Program-made: the position numbers and the translations under genes
Part shown: positions 16,944 through 25,266 of the stretch, in pieces
Numbering within the stretch: position 1 is the stretch's first letter
How the letters are laid out: each line of letters begins with the position of its first letter
The notes under the pieces: model-generated
Databases searched by the model: none
Told to the model about the DNA's origin: nothing
Seen by the model: the letters and a program-made list of their open reading frames with translations, nothing else
Source of the DNA: Polyangium fumosum
GTDB taxonomy: Bacteria > Myxococcota_A > Polyangia > Polyangiales > Polyangiaceae
Direction of reading: 5' to 3'
Assembly (NCBI RefSeq): GCF_005144585.1
Contig: NZ_SSMQ01000007.1
Coordinates: 206,057-270,056, forward strand
DNA length: 64,000 bases

Positions 16944-17672
16944 ATGCGGCGAGCTTGGGCCGAGGGCGTAGGGACGTTCATCGTGGTCTTCGCGGGGTGC
17001 GGGGCGGCGGCCGTGGGCGGGGCGGCGCTCGGGACGATCGGGATCGCGCTCGCGTTCGGGCTCGCGTTCGCCGCCGCCGCGCTCGCGCTCGGGCCGGTGA
17101 GCGGGGCGCACCTGAACCCGGCCGTCACCGTGGCCGCCGCGCTCGCCGGGCGGATGCGGCCGCGTGACGTGTTGCCCTACGTCGCAGCGCAGAGCGCGGG
17201 CGCGACCGCGGGCGTTGGGCTCGCCGTGACGATCGCGCGGGGCAGGCCGGGCGGGGCGCCGGGCGTGTTCGACGCGCTCTCCGGCGGGTTCGGGCGGCAC
17301 TCGCCCGGGTTCTACGGCGCGAACGCCGCGCTCGCTGCGGAGATCGGCCTCTCGGCGATCCTCGCGTTCGTCCTGCTCGGTGGGGCAGAGCGCGCGCGCC
17401 CGGCCACGCAGCATGCGCTCTCGGCCGCGGCGGGCGGCATCGGCATCACGCTCGTGCACCTCGTGGGCATGCCCGTCACGGGGCTGCCGGCGCATCCGGC
17501 GCGCGCGCTCGGCGTGGCGCTCTGCGCGGGCGGCGTCGCGCTCGATCAGCTCTGGGTGTTCGTGCTCGGTCCGATCGTCGGCGGCGCGATCGCGGCGATG
17601 GCGCTTCGGATATTGTTCACGCCCGAACGATCGAGCGAAGGCGCACGCGCGACGGCCGAGCGAGCGCGCTGA
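16944..17672 (+). CDS. MIP-family aquaporin with HPA second box
   Basis: A 242-residue six-helix channel. The first NPA box is intact (SGAHLNPAVT, Asn58-Pro59-Ala60). The second is changed to His184-Pro185-Ala186 with the following Arg187 kept (GLPAHPARALG). It probably conducts water or a small neutral solute, but an Asn to His change at the second box would alter the pore. AGGAGG lies ahead of the ATG. It starts 67 bp after the nucleotidyltransferase gene and may share its transcript. Confidence 0.85.
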   Translation: MRRAWAEGVGTFIVVFAGCGAAAVGGAALGTIGIALAFGLAFAAAALALGPVSGAHLNPAVTVAAALAGRMRPRDVLPYVAAQSAGATAGVGLAVTIARGRPGGAPGVFDALSGGFGRHSPGFYGANAALAAEIGLSAILAFVLLGGAERARPATQHALSAAAGGIGITLVHLVGMPVTGLPAHPARALGVALCAGGVALDQLWVFVLGPIVGGAIAAMALRILFTPERSSEGARATAERAR

Positions 17673-17681
17673 GCGCCTCCC

Positions 17682-18650
17682 TCAGCCGAGCTGAAAACGA
17701 ACGGCCGGCAGATCCACGGCGGCCGTGTCGACGACGAGCGTCTCGCCGCCGCGGACCACGTCACGCGGTCGTACGGGGGTGAAGCTTTCGTCGGGCTTCT
17801 TCCGGCGGCTCACGATGCGGCACGGCAAGCGGTCTTCGAGGTCCATCACCGTCGCCTCGGCCAGCGACGCGCCGACCGTGACTTCGGCCGTCACGCGCAC
17901 GACATCGTCGATCCGGTAGGCGGCGTGCACCCCCTCGTACGTCGCCTGGATGGCGATGAGCGGCGCGGAGAGCGCGCTCGTCGAGAACGACTGATCGAGC
18001 CCGAGCGCGCCGCCGACCTTCCCCGCGAGCCTCTGATCGAACATGCGCATCACCACGCGCACGCTCGGATTCATGCGCTTTGCATCGAGCGCGATCTCCA
18101 GGTTCGCGAGGTCGTCGCTCGTCGCGCACACGACGGCCTTCGCGCGCTTGGCGCCGACCTTCTCCAGCAGCTCGTCACGACGCGCATCACCGATGTGCAC
18201 GGGCACGCCCTTCTCGCGCACCTGCTCGATGAAGCCCTTCGTGTCGTTTTGCTCGATCGCCACGACGTCCTCGCCGAGGATGCAGAGCTCCTCGATCACG
18301 CGGTAGCCCACGTGCCCGACGCCGCACACCACGACGTGCCCGCTCATCATGTCGGTCATGATCGAGGTCCACACCTCCCGGCGTGTCGCGAGGTCGAGGA
18401 GCGACGCGCCGATCTTGAAGACGCCCTGCGCGAGCAGGAAGAGGCCCGCGAGCGGGGTCAACCAGAAGACGGCGCGCGCGACGGGCGTGTGAGGAAAAGG
18501 CTCGGTCGGCTCGAAGACGAGCAGCGTCCAGAGCGACCAGACCGTCTCGGAGAAGTCGGGCAGAGGCTCGCCGCCGCGCCGGAGATCCCAGCGCAGGACG
18601 AGCGTCGCGACGATGAGGTACAGGGCGGCGTAGAGGAGAGGCGGCCCCAT
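17682..18650 (-). CDS. TrkA-N (RCK) protein with two-helix channel-like N-terminus
   Basis: A 322-residue protein. It has two hydrophobic helices (about 4-20 and 55-80), then a TrkA-N/RCK Rossmann domain with VVVCGVGHVGYRVIEEL and VCATSDDLANLEIAL, and a TrkA-C-like end. The layout matches bacterial two-helix K+ channels, but the region between the helices (SLWTLLVFEPTEPFPHTPVA) lacks the TVGYGD selectivity filter. It lies 68 bp downstream of the EF-G paralogue on the same strand. The start is uncertain: coding-like sequence (RLRIAAAGYVLRR) continues upstream of the ATG, up to a CTG overlapping the EF-G stop codon. Confidence 0.75.
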   Translation of the reverse strand: MGPPLLYAALYLIVATLVLRWDLRRGGEPLPDFSETVWSLWTLLVFEPTEPFPHTPVARAVFWLTPLAGLFLLAQGVFKIGASLLDLATRREVWTSIMTDMMSGHVVVCGVGHVGYRVIEELCILGEDVVAIEQNDTKGFIEQVREKGVPVHIGDARRDELLEKVGAKRAKAVVCATSDDLANLEIALDAKRMNPSVRVVMRMFDQRLAGKVGGALGLDQSFSTSALSAPLIAIQATYEGVHAAYRIDDVVRVTAEVTVGASLAEATVMDLEDRLPCRIVSRRKKPDESFTPVRPRDVVRGGETLVVDTAAVDLPAVRFQLG

Positions 18651-18718
18651 GCGCCGCAGGACGTAGCCTGCGGCGGCGATGCGGAGCCTGACCGATCGGA
18701 AACGACGGCGCTTCGAGA

Positions 18719-20830
18719 TCAGTCTTCCTCTTCCGTGACCTTGAAGCCGCTGTCCTTGATGACCTTGTCCTGGACCATCGGCGGGCAGATCGCGAGGTGG
18801 TCGACGCTCATCGAGAACGTGCCCTTGCCCTGCGTCATGCTCTTTAGCTTCGACTCGTACTCGAGCACCTCGGAGAGCGGGACGTACGCGTTCACGATCG
18901 TCTGATCCTCGACCGTGTCCGTGCCGAGGATGCGGCCGCGACGGCTGTTGATGTCGCCGATCACGTCCCCCGTCGCCACGCTCGGCGCGACGACCTGCAT
19001 CTTCACGACCGGCTCGAGCAGCACCGCGCCGGCCTGCGCCGCGGCGGCCTTGAAGGCCTTGCTGCCGGCCATCTGGAAGGCCGCGTCGGACGAGTCGACG
19101 TCGTGGTACTTGCCGTCGTAGAGACGCACCTTCAGGTCGACGAGCGGGAAGCCGGCGAGGAAGCCCTTCGCCATCGACTTCACGATGCCCTTCTCGACCG
19201 AGGGGATGAACTGGCGCGGGATCGCGCCGCCGACGACCGCGTCCTCGAAGACGAAACCCTCGCCGCGCGGCATGGGCTCCATGTCGATGTAACACACGCC
19301 AAACTGGCCGTGGCCGCCCGTCTGCTTCTTGTGTTTGCCCTCGACGCCCGCGACGCGCTTCGTGATCGTCTCTTTGTAGGCGATGTGCGGCGCGCCGAGG
19401 CGGCAGTCGATGCCCACGCGGCGACGGATGCGCTCGACCGTGATCTCGAGGTGCAACGAGCCGAGGCCCGACACCACGAGCTCGCGCGTCGTCTCCTCGA
19501 TCGACACCGTGAGGCCCGGATCCTCCTCGGTGAGCTTGTAGAGCGCCGAGCTCACCTTGTCCTCGGCGCCTTTGCCCTCGAACTTCACGCCGCGCGAGAA
19601 CAAGGCCGGCGGCAGCTCCGGCGCCGTGAACTGGAACGCGTGCTTCTCGTCGGAGAGCGTCTGGCCGCTCAGCGTGGACTTGAGCTTCGCGAGCGCGACG
19701 ATGTCGCCGGCCTTCACCTCGTCGACGGCCTTCGCGTCTTTGCCGACGATGTTGAAGAGCTTGCCGACACGCTCGGCGTTGCCCGTCGACGCGTTGAGCA
19801 GCGAGCTGTCGGCCTTGAGCGTGCCCGAGAGGACACGCGCGAACGACGTGCGCCCCGCGTGTGGATCGATCGAGGTCTTGAAGACGAACACCGCTGTCGG
19901 CGCGTCGATCGAGCTCGGCCGCTCGGCCGCAGCCGGCGTCGAACCTACCTTGCCGCCGGGGACCGTACCCTTCCACGTCGGATGCGACGTGGGCGGCGGG
20001 ACGAGCTCCACGATGCCGTCGAGCAGCGCCGCGACGCCGCTCGGGCGCGTGCCCGAGGCGAAGTACACGGGGACGATCTTGCCCTCGCGCACGGCGTCGC
20101 GCAGGCCCTGATCGAGCTCCTCCTGCGTGAGATCACCTTCGGTCAGGTACTTCTCGGTGAGCTCGTCGTTCGTCCCGGCGACGTCGTCGACGAGCCTCCC
20201 GCGGCCCGTCTCGAGCACGCTCGCGAGGTCGGCGGGCACCGCGCCCGCCGCGATCACGTTCGGCGCCTCAGGCTTGCCGATCCACGCCTTCTTCGTGCGC
20301 AGCGTGATGATGCCCTGGTAGTCGAGGCCCTCGCCGACGTGGTGCTCCATCACGGCGAGCGGCGCCTTGAGGCGCGCCTTGATCTCGGCGACGACGTCGT
20401 CGGGCTGCGCGTTCTCCGCGTCGACCTTCGTGACGACCACGAGGATCGGCAGGCCTTGCGCGCGCGCCCAGCCGAAGACGCGCTCGGTGATCGGCTGCAC
20501 GCCGTCCTTGCCGCTCACGACGAGGACCGCGGCGTCCACCGCGCCGAGCGCGAGGCGCGTCTCGGCGAGGAAGCTCCCCTCGCCGGGCGTGTCCACGACG
20601 TTCACCTTCTTGCCGTTCCAATGCAGGTAGGCGACGCTCGCTTCGAGCGAGGCGGCGTGGTCTTTCTCCTCGGCCGAGTCGTCGAGAACGCTCGACTTGT
20701 CGTCCACTTTGCCGAGCTTGGGCGTCGCCTTCGCCACGAAGAGCATGGCCTCGGCGAGCGACGTCTTGCCGGCTCCTTTGTGTCCGATCAGAGCAACGTT
20801 GCGAATGTCGCTGGGCGCGGTCGTCGTCAT
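18719..20830 (-). CDS. divergent elongation factor G paralogue (EF-G-2 type)
   Basis: A 703-residue translational GTPase with all five EF-G domains. The P-loop is GHKGAGKTSL instead of the canonical AHIDAGKTT, G3 is DTPGEGSF instead of DTPGHVDF, so the catalytic His of switch II is replaced by Glu, and G4 is TKVD. Domain IV (IAYKETI, GGHGQFGVCYIDMEP) and domain V (GDINSRRGRILG) are well kept. These are features of the EF-G-2 subgroup rather than the housekeeping FusA; its role is unclear. ATG 20830 was chosen because the conserved N-terminus begins there. Confidence 0.9.
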   Translation of the reverse strand: MTTTAPSDIRNVALIGHKGAGKTSLAEAMLFVAKATPKLGKVDDKSSVLDDSAEEKDHAASLEASVAYLHWNGKKVNVVDTPGEGSFLAETRLALGAVDAAVLVVSGKDGVQPITERVFGWARAQGLPILVVVTKVDAENAQPDDVVAEIKARLKAPLAVMEHHVGEGLDYQGIITLRTKKAWIGKPEAPNVIAAGAVPADLASVLETGRGRLVDDVAGTNDELTEKYLTEGDLTQEELDQGLRDAVREGKIVPVYFASGTRPSGVAALLDGIVELVPPPTSHPTWKGTVPGGKVGSTPAAAERPSSIDAPTAVFVFKTSIDPHAGRTSFARVLSGTLKADSSLLNASTGNAERVGKLFNIVGKDAKAVDEVKAGDIVALAKLKSTLSGQTLSDEKHAFQFTAPELPPALFSRGVKFEGKGAEDKVSSALYKLTEEDPGLTVSIEETTRELVVSGLGSLHLEITVERIRRRVGIDCRLGAPHIAYKETITKRVAGVEGKHKKQTGGHGQFGVCYIDMEPMPRGEGFVFEDAVVGGAIPRQFIPSVEKGIVKSMAKGFLAGFPLVDLKVRLYDGKYHDVDSSDAAFQMAGSKAFKAAAAQAGAVLLEPVVKMQVVAPSVATGDVIGDINSRRGRILGTDTVEDQTIVNAYVPLSEVLEYESKLKSMTQGKGTFSMSVDHLAICPPMVQDKVIKDSGFKVTEEED

Positions 20831-21041
20831 GGTCGGTTCCTGTCCACGCCCTCGCGCTCCCCTTGTCGCAGGGCGGATCTCCCCTCTACGCCTGTTCGGT
20901 CGCCCTTGCCAGGGGGTTTGGGTTCGAAGCATTGCGGTTTGCGCGTCGAGCCCATGGGAGGACGGCAGCGCGTCAAGCCCCGCGCGGACCGCCCCAGACG
21001 GGAGCGGGCTCGGATAGCATCCGCCTCCCGCTCGGAGACAC

Positions 21042-21365
21042 ATGCAGGTCGCTCGTTTTGTCCTTCAGTTTGCGCTCGGAATCGCTCTGACCTACGCGCT
21101 GCTGCGCTGGGACAAGAGCGGCCTGTCCGAAGAGCAGAGGGAACGCGCCTGGAACGCGGCGACGTGGGGGGCGGCGCTCCTGTGGTTCGGGCCCCTCTGC
21201 ATACCGGCCTGGGGCTGGGTGACGCGGCGCGGAAAAGGGCGCCTGCACGCGCACTTCGGCTTTGCGCTCGGCGCCATCGTGACCTTGCTGATCGGGCTCG
21301 TGGTCCAAAGCGTCGACGCACTGTTCGTCTGGGCCGCCGGCTTGCCGCCCGAGACGCCGATCTGA
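21042..21365 (+). CDS. small membrane protein, unknown
   Basis: A 107-residue protein with three likely membrane helices (VLQFALGIALTYALL; AATWGAALLWFGPLCIPAWGW; FGFALGAIVTLLIGLVV). No family recognised. GGAG sits upstream of the ATG. It lies between two convergently oriented minus-strand and plus-strand neighbours, with its stop 14 bp from the PolX stop. Confidence 0.6.
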   Translation: MQVARFVLQFALGIALTYALLRWDKSGLSEEQRERAWNAATWGAALLWFGPLCIPAWGWVTRRGKGRLHAHFGFALGAIVTLLIGLVVQSVDALFVWAAGLPPETPI

Positions 21366-21379
21366 TGCTCGACGCTTGA

Positions 21380-23011
21380 TCAGCGGCGCGCGAGCAGCTT
21401 TCCGAAGGCCTCGGCGGAGAGCGTGTTCGCCACGTCCTTCGCCTCGCACCAGCCGCGCCGCGCTTGATCGAGGCCGAAGCGGACGTGCGCGGCCTGCTCC
21501 GCGTTCGACGCCCGGCTCGTGATCACGAGCTGCGCGCCCGTGTCCTTGACGGCCCGCGCGTAGCCGTCGGCGCCCGCGAGGAACGCGGGGCGCGCGTCGA
21601 GCCCGAGGAGCACGCCCTGCGCGCGGCAAACCTTCGCCACGGCCTCGACGTCGAACTGCTTCGGTTTGCCGCCGTTGAAGGGACGCGCGAGCACGTGGAT
21701 ACGCCCCGACTTCGCCGCGGCGATGAGCGCCTGCGTGAGCGATTTCTCGTCGAGGTCGGCCGCGTGGATCTCCCCGACCACGACGTCGACGTCCTCGCTC
21801 GCCCCGACCAAACCCTCCGCGCCGATGGACACCACCGCGCCGGCGAAGAGCGTCACCTTCCCCGCGTGCTTCTGCGCGTGCTCGACGTCGTGTCGCGACG
21901 CGCCGAGCACCACGAGCCACGCTGCGCCCGTCGCCTCGCACGCCGACGCGATCGCCGCGATGCCGTCCGCGTCGAGCTTCCCCCCCACGAAATCGCCACG
22001 CAGCTCCGCGCGCTCGACGAGCTTCGGCAGCTTCCCTTCCCGCGCCGCGTCGATCTCGCCGCGATCCTCGCGCAGCTCGGGCGGCACCCAGGCGAGCCCC
22101 ACCGAGGCGAACACGTCCTCCTCGCGCTCGCCCGAGACGCGTTTGTCCTCCTGGAACACGCCCCACTCGCTGATCTTGAGCTTCCGGCGCACGCCGAGCG
22201 TGCGGATCGCGATGTTGTGCGCCTTCGACCCCGTGAAGTAGTGCATCGCCGCGCCGAACGACTCCACGGGCACCACGCGCAGATCGACCTGCAAGCCGCT
22301 CTTCAAGAGCACGCTCGTCTTCGTGTCACCGTCCGCGAGCACCTTGTCCGTCGCCGGATCCGAGATGAGCTTCTTCCCGATCGCGACGCTCGTCTCCGCC
22401 GCGACGAGGATGTCCACGTCGCCCACGTTGTCCCTTCGCCTGCGGTAGCTCCCGGCGACCTCGATCTGCGCGACGCCCTCCGTCTCGCGCAGCCGCGCCA
22501 CGATGGGCTCGACCTGCGCCTCGGCCTCGGCGAGCGAGATCCGTTTCCCGCGCGCCGCGCGCGCCGCGATGCCTTCGAGGATCTGCCCTTCGAGCTTCGG
22601 CCCCACGCCCTTCAGCGCGCGCAGCCGCCCTTCCCGCGCGGCCTTCTCCAGCTCCTCGATCGTGTCGATCCCGAGCCCCTCGTGGATCGCCTTCGCCCGC
22701 TTCGGCCCGAGCCCCGGCAGCTCCAGCAGGTGGATCAGGCTCTCCGGCGTCCGCGACTTCAGCTCGTGCAGGAGCGCGAGCTCACCCGACTCCGCGAGCT
22801 CGCGGATCTTGCCGGCCAGGTCCTTGCCGATGCCCGGCAGCTCCTCCAGCGAGCCCGGCCCCTTCTCGGGCAACGTGCTCACGGGCGAGGCCAGCGCGGA
22901 GACCGTGCGCGCGGCGCCCCGGTACGCGCGGACGCGGAACACGCTCGCGCCTTCGATCTCCAGGAGATCAGCGACCTGATCCAGCGTGCTCCCGATGGTT
23001 TCGTTGTCCAT
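21380..23011 (-). CDS. polX: family X DNA polymerase (PolX) with degenerate PHP domain
   Basis: A 543-residue protein. The N-terminal helix-hairpin-helix region (about 10-150, PGIGKDLAGKI, LPGLGPKRAKAI, KGVGPKLEG) precedes the nucleotidyltransferase palm: Gly187-Ser188 and Asp198-Asp200 in GSYRRRRDNVGDVD, with a third Asp243 in QVDLRVV. These indicate an active gap-filling repair polymerase. The C-terminal PHP domain (about 335-543) has lost its metal ligands: the usual GDLHxHT-type start reads ELRGDFVGGKLDADG and the later His motifs are absent. So 3'-5' exonuclease or AP-site activity is unlikely. ATG 23011 begins the family-conserved N-terminus. Confidence 0.88.
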   Translation of the reverse strand: MDNETIGSTLDQVADLLEIEGASVFRVRAYRGAARTVSALASPVSTLPEKGPGSLEELPGIGKDLAGKIRELAESGELALLHELKSRTPESLIHLLELPGLGPKRAKAIHEGLGIDTIEELEKAAREGRLRALKGVGPKLEGQILEGIAARAARGKRISLAEAEAQVEPIVARLRETEGVAQIEVAGSYRRRRDNVGDVDILVAAETSVAIGKKLISDPATDKVLADGDTKTSVLLKSGLQVDLRVVPVESFGAAMHYFTGSKAHNIAIRTLGVRRKLKISEWGVFQEDKRVSGEREEDVFASVGLAWVPPELREDRGEIDAAREGKLPKLVERAELRGDFVGGKLDADGIAAIASACEATGAAWLVVLGASRHDVEHAQKHAGKVTLFAGAVVSIGAEGLVGASEDVDVVVGEIHAADLDEKSLTQALIAAAKSGRIHVLARPFNGGKPKQFDVEAVAKVCRAQGVLLGLDARPAFLAGADGYARAVKDTGAQLVITSRASNAEQAAHVRFGLDQARRGWCEAKDVANTLSAEAFGKLLARR

Positions 23012-23100
23012 GTTCTTCCTCTTCGCTCGCCTGCTCGCGCCAGACCAGACTGCGAAAAGCAAATCACACGTCGGGTTTCTCGCGCTATATCCCGTCGCCC

Positions 23101-24297
23101 GTGAGGACCTCCTTCGCCGCAGCCAGCCTGTTCGTCCTGGCCGCTGCCGCTCCCGCCTCGGCGACCGTCGCCGCGCCCAACGCCGCGCCCCATGGCCCGA
23201 CGGCCTGGGCCGACGCGTCGCGCGGCGGCATCCGCGGGCTCACCATCGGCCCCATCGAGAGCCTCCGCCACGCCGGCAAAGGCTACGGCAGCCCCGCGAG
23301 CGGACGCGCGATGGACGAGGCCAAGGCGCTCGGCTCCACGTGGGTCAGCCTCACCCCCTTCGGCCGCGTGTGGGACCTCGCGCCGAACGGGATCGACCTC
23401 ACCTTCGAGGCGCCGTTCGCCGAGAACCGCGCGAATGTCCTTCACGCGATGGCGCAGGCGCACGCGCGTGGCCTCAAGGTCTTCCTCGTGCCGCACCTGT
23501 GGGTCGAGACCGGCGGATGGCGCGCGCTCATCGATCCGGGCGACGACGCGGCCTGGGAGCGCTGGGCCGCGGCGTACAAGCGCTTCCTGCTCACCTGGGC
23601 CGAGGTCGCGGCCGAAGGCGGCGCCGAGATGCTCAGCGTCGGCGTCGAGCTCCGCAGCTTCGTCACGACGGGCCGCGCCGCCCTGTTTTACCCGATCATC
23701 CAGGAGGTCCGCCGGGTCTACCCGGGCCTCTTGACCTACTCGGCGAACTGGGACGACGCCGAGGACACGCTCATCTTCGGCGAGCTCGACCTCGTCGGGA
23801 TCAACGCGTTCTACCCGCTCGCCGACAAGGACGGCGCCGGGCGCGAGGCGCTCCTCGCGGGCGGGCGCAAGGTGGCCGAGGGGATCGAGCGGCTCGCGGC
23901 GATGTGGGGGCGGCCGGTCGTGCTCACGGAGATCGGGTACACGACCCGCAAGGATCCGGCGATCCGGCCCTGGGAGTGGCCCGACGGCATGAAGGACGTG
24001 ACGATCGACGAGGAGGCCCAGGCCCTCGCGTACGAGGCGCTCCTCGCGCCGCTGCTCGACAGCCGCTCGTGCGCGGGCTTCTTCGTGTGGCGGTACTACG
24101 CCGACCCGGACGATGTCTCCCAGGAGGCCGCGTGGGGCTTCTCCCCGCGCGGCAAGCTCGCCGAGCTCGTCCTCCGCGACGCCTTCACCGCGCGCTGGGC
24201 CGCCGATGGCCCCGCGATCCTGGGTGACAACCTGGGTAGGCACCGCGCCCGCACCCCGGGACTTTTCGGCTGGGAGCTCTCCCCGCCCCTCTTTTGA
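23101..24297 (+). CDS. secreted GH113-like glycoside hydrolase
   Basis: A 398-residue protein with a Sec signal peptide (cleavage near ASA, residue 21). The TIM barrel matches GH113 beta-mannanase-like enzymes: GLTIGPIESLRH, the acid/base Glu183 in LSVGVELRSF and the nucleophile Glu277 in VVLTEIGYT. GFFVWRYYADP follows. The substrate is a beta-linked polysaccharide, possibly mannan, but not certain. GTG start; it lies divergent to PolX with an 89-bp gap. Confidence 0.8.
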   Translation: MRTSFAAASLFVLAAAAPASATVAAPNAAPHGPTAWADASRGGIRGLTIGPIESLRHAGKGYGSPASGRAMDEAKALGSTWVSLTPFGRVWDLAPNGIDLTFEAPFAENRANVLHAMAQAHARGLKVFLVPHLWVETGGWRALIDPGDDAAWERWAAAYKRFLLTWAEVAAEGGAEMLSVGVELRSFVTTGRAALFYPIIQEVRRVYPGLLTYSANWDDAEDTLIFGELDLVGINAFYPLADKDGAGREALLAGGRKVAEGIERLAAMWGRPVVLTEIGYTTRKDPAIRPWEWPDGMKDVTIDEEAQALAYEALLAPLLDSRSCAGFFVWRYYADPDDVSQEAAWGFSPRGKLAELVLRDAFTARWAADGPAILGDNLGRHRARTPGLFGWELSPPLF

Positions 24298-24429
24298 CCC
24301 GAAACCTTTGGACGTCCGGCGGTTGGACGTCCCACGAACGCCTGCGCCGGCCCTGGCACGGTTCTTCCTAGGCCCCTCTGCCACTCGGCCAGCCCCCTGG
24401 GCCTGGCCCATGCTGGCACAGGAGTCGAC

Positions 24430-25140
24430 ATGATCCGACGAACCTTTTCTTCCTTCTTTTCGATCTTCACGCTCGCGGCGCTCTCGGCGACGGCCGCGGG
24501 CTGCATCTTCATCGGCGCCGGCGGCGGCGCCTGCGAGGTGGACGGCAAGCAATTCTCCGTCGGCGAAGAATTCCCCGCGCCCGGCGGCTGCAACACCTGC
24601 ACCTGCCAGGCCGATGGGTCGACCATCTGCACGCGATTGGCGTGCGTCGGGACCTGCACCGTGAACGGCAACGTCTTCACGGAGGGCGATAACTTCCCCG
24701 CGGACGACGGCTGCAATACGTGCACCTGCATGGCCGACGGCGCGGTCGCTTGCACCGAGAAGGCTTGCCCCGAGCCTGCATGTATCGTCGACGGCATCGG
24801 CTACAAGCCCGGCGACACGTTCCCTTCGAGCGACGGGTGCAATACGTGCACGTGCGGCGAAGACGGCATGGTCGGCTGCACTGAAAAGGCCTGCCCACCT
24901 TGTGCGTACGGCGGACAAACCTACCAGGCCGGCGACGCCTTCCCCTCGACGGACGGCTGCAATACGTGCACCTGCGTGGCCGACGGCGCGGTCGCGTGCA
25001 CCGAGAAAGCCTGCCTCGTCTGCACCTACAATGAACAGACCTACCAACCCGGAGAATCGTGGCAGGCGAGTGACGGTTGCAACACGTGCACGTGTAGCCC
25101 CGAGGGACTCGTGGGTTGCACGAAGATCAACTGCCCGTGA
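24430..25140 (+). CDS. secreted lipoprotein with five VWC/pacifastin-like repeats
   Basis: A 236-residue lipoprotein (lipobox AAGC, acylated Cys near residue 25). Five repeats of about 37-40 residues follow, each with the pattern C-x6-Y/F-x2-G-x-F/W-x4-GCNTCTC-x-(D/E)G-x3-CT-x3-C. The motif resembles von Willebrand factor type C and pacifastin protease-inhibitor modules. Six Cys per repeat suggest a disulfide-linked rod outside the cell. Repeats 2-4 are nearly identical in their second half (ADGAVACTEKAC), suggesting recent duplication. Function unknown; inhibition of proteases or adhesion are possible. Confidence 0.8.
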   Translation: MIRRTFSSFFSIFTLAALSATAAGCIFIGAGGGACEVDGKQFSVGEEFPAPGGCNTCTCQADGSTICTRLACVGTCTVNGNVFTEGDNFPADDGCNTCTCMADGAVACTEKACPEPACIVDGIGYKPGDTFPSSDGCNTCTCGEDGMVGCTEKACPPCAYGGQTYQAGDAFPSTDGCNTCTCVADGAVACTEKACLVCTYNEQTYQPGESWQASDGCNTCTCSPEGLVGCTKINCP

Positions 25141-25214
25141 TCGTCCCGACGATCCCCCTCCGCGTTTCCCCCGAACAACCCTCCTGTCCCGAAAAGCCCC
25201 TTTCATCCGGTCCG

Positions 25215-25243
25215 CACGCCTGGTAGTGCCCATCCCAGGCGTG
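25215..25243 (+). promoter_or_regulatory. inverted repeat in the leader of the lamin-tail gene
   Basis: Arms CACGCCTGG (25215-25223) and CCAGGCGTG (25235-25243) are separated by 11 bases, just upstream of the GAGGAG ribosome binding site of the next gene. It could be a leader hairpin, an operator or the terminator of the preceding gene. Confidence 0.4.
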
Positions 25244-25266
25244 GGACCTCGATGAGGAGTTTTTCC

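Noticed and set aside
24353..24372. sigma-54-like promoter (CTGGCACGGTTCTTCC) before the VWC-repeat gene
   Set aside because: The -24 box fits but the -12 GC is CC, so the match is too weak to list as a feature.
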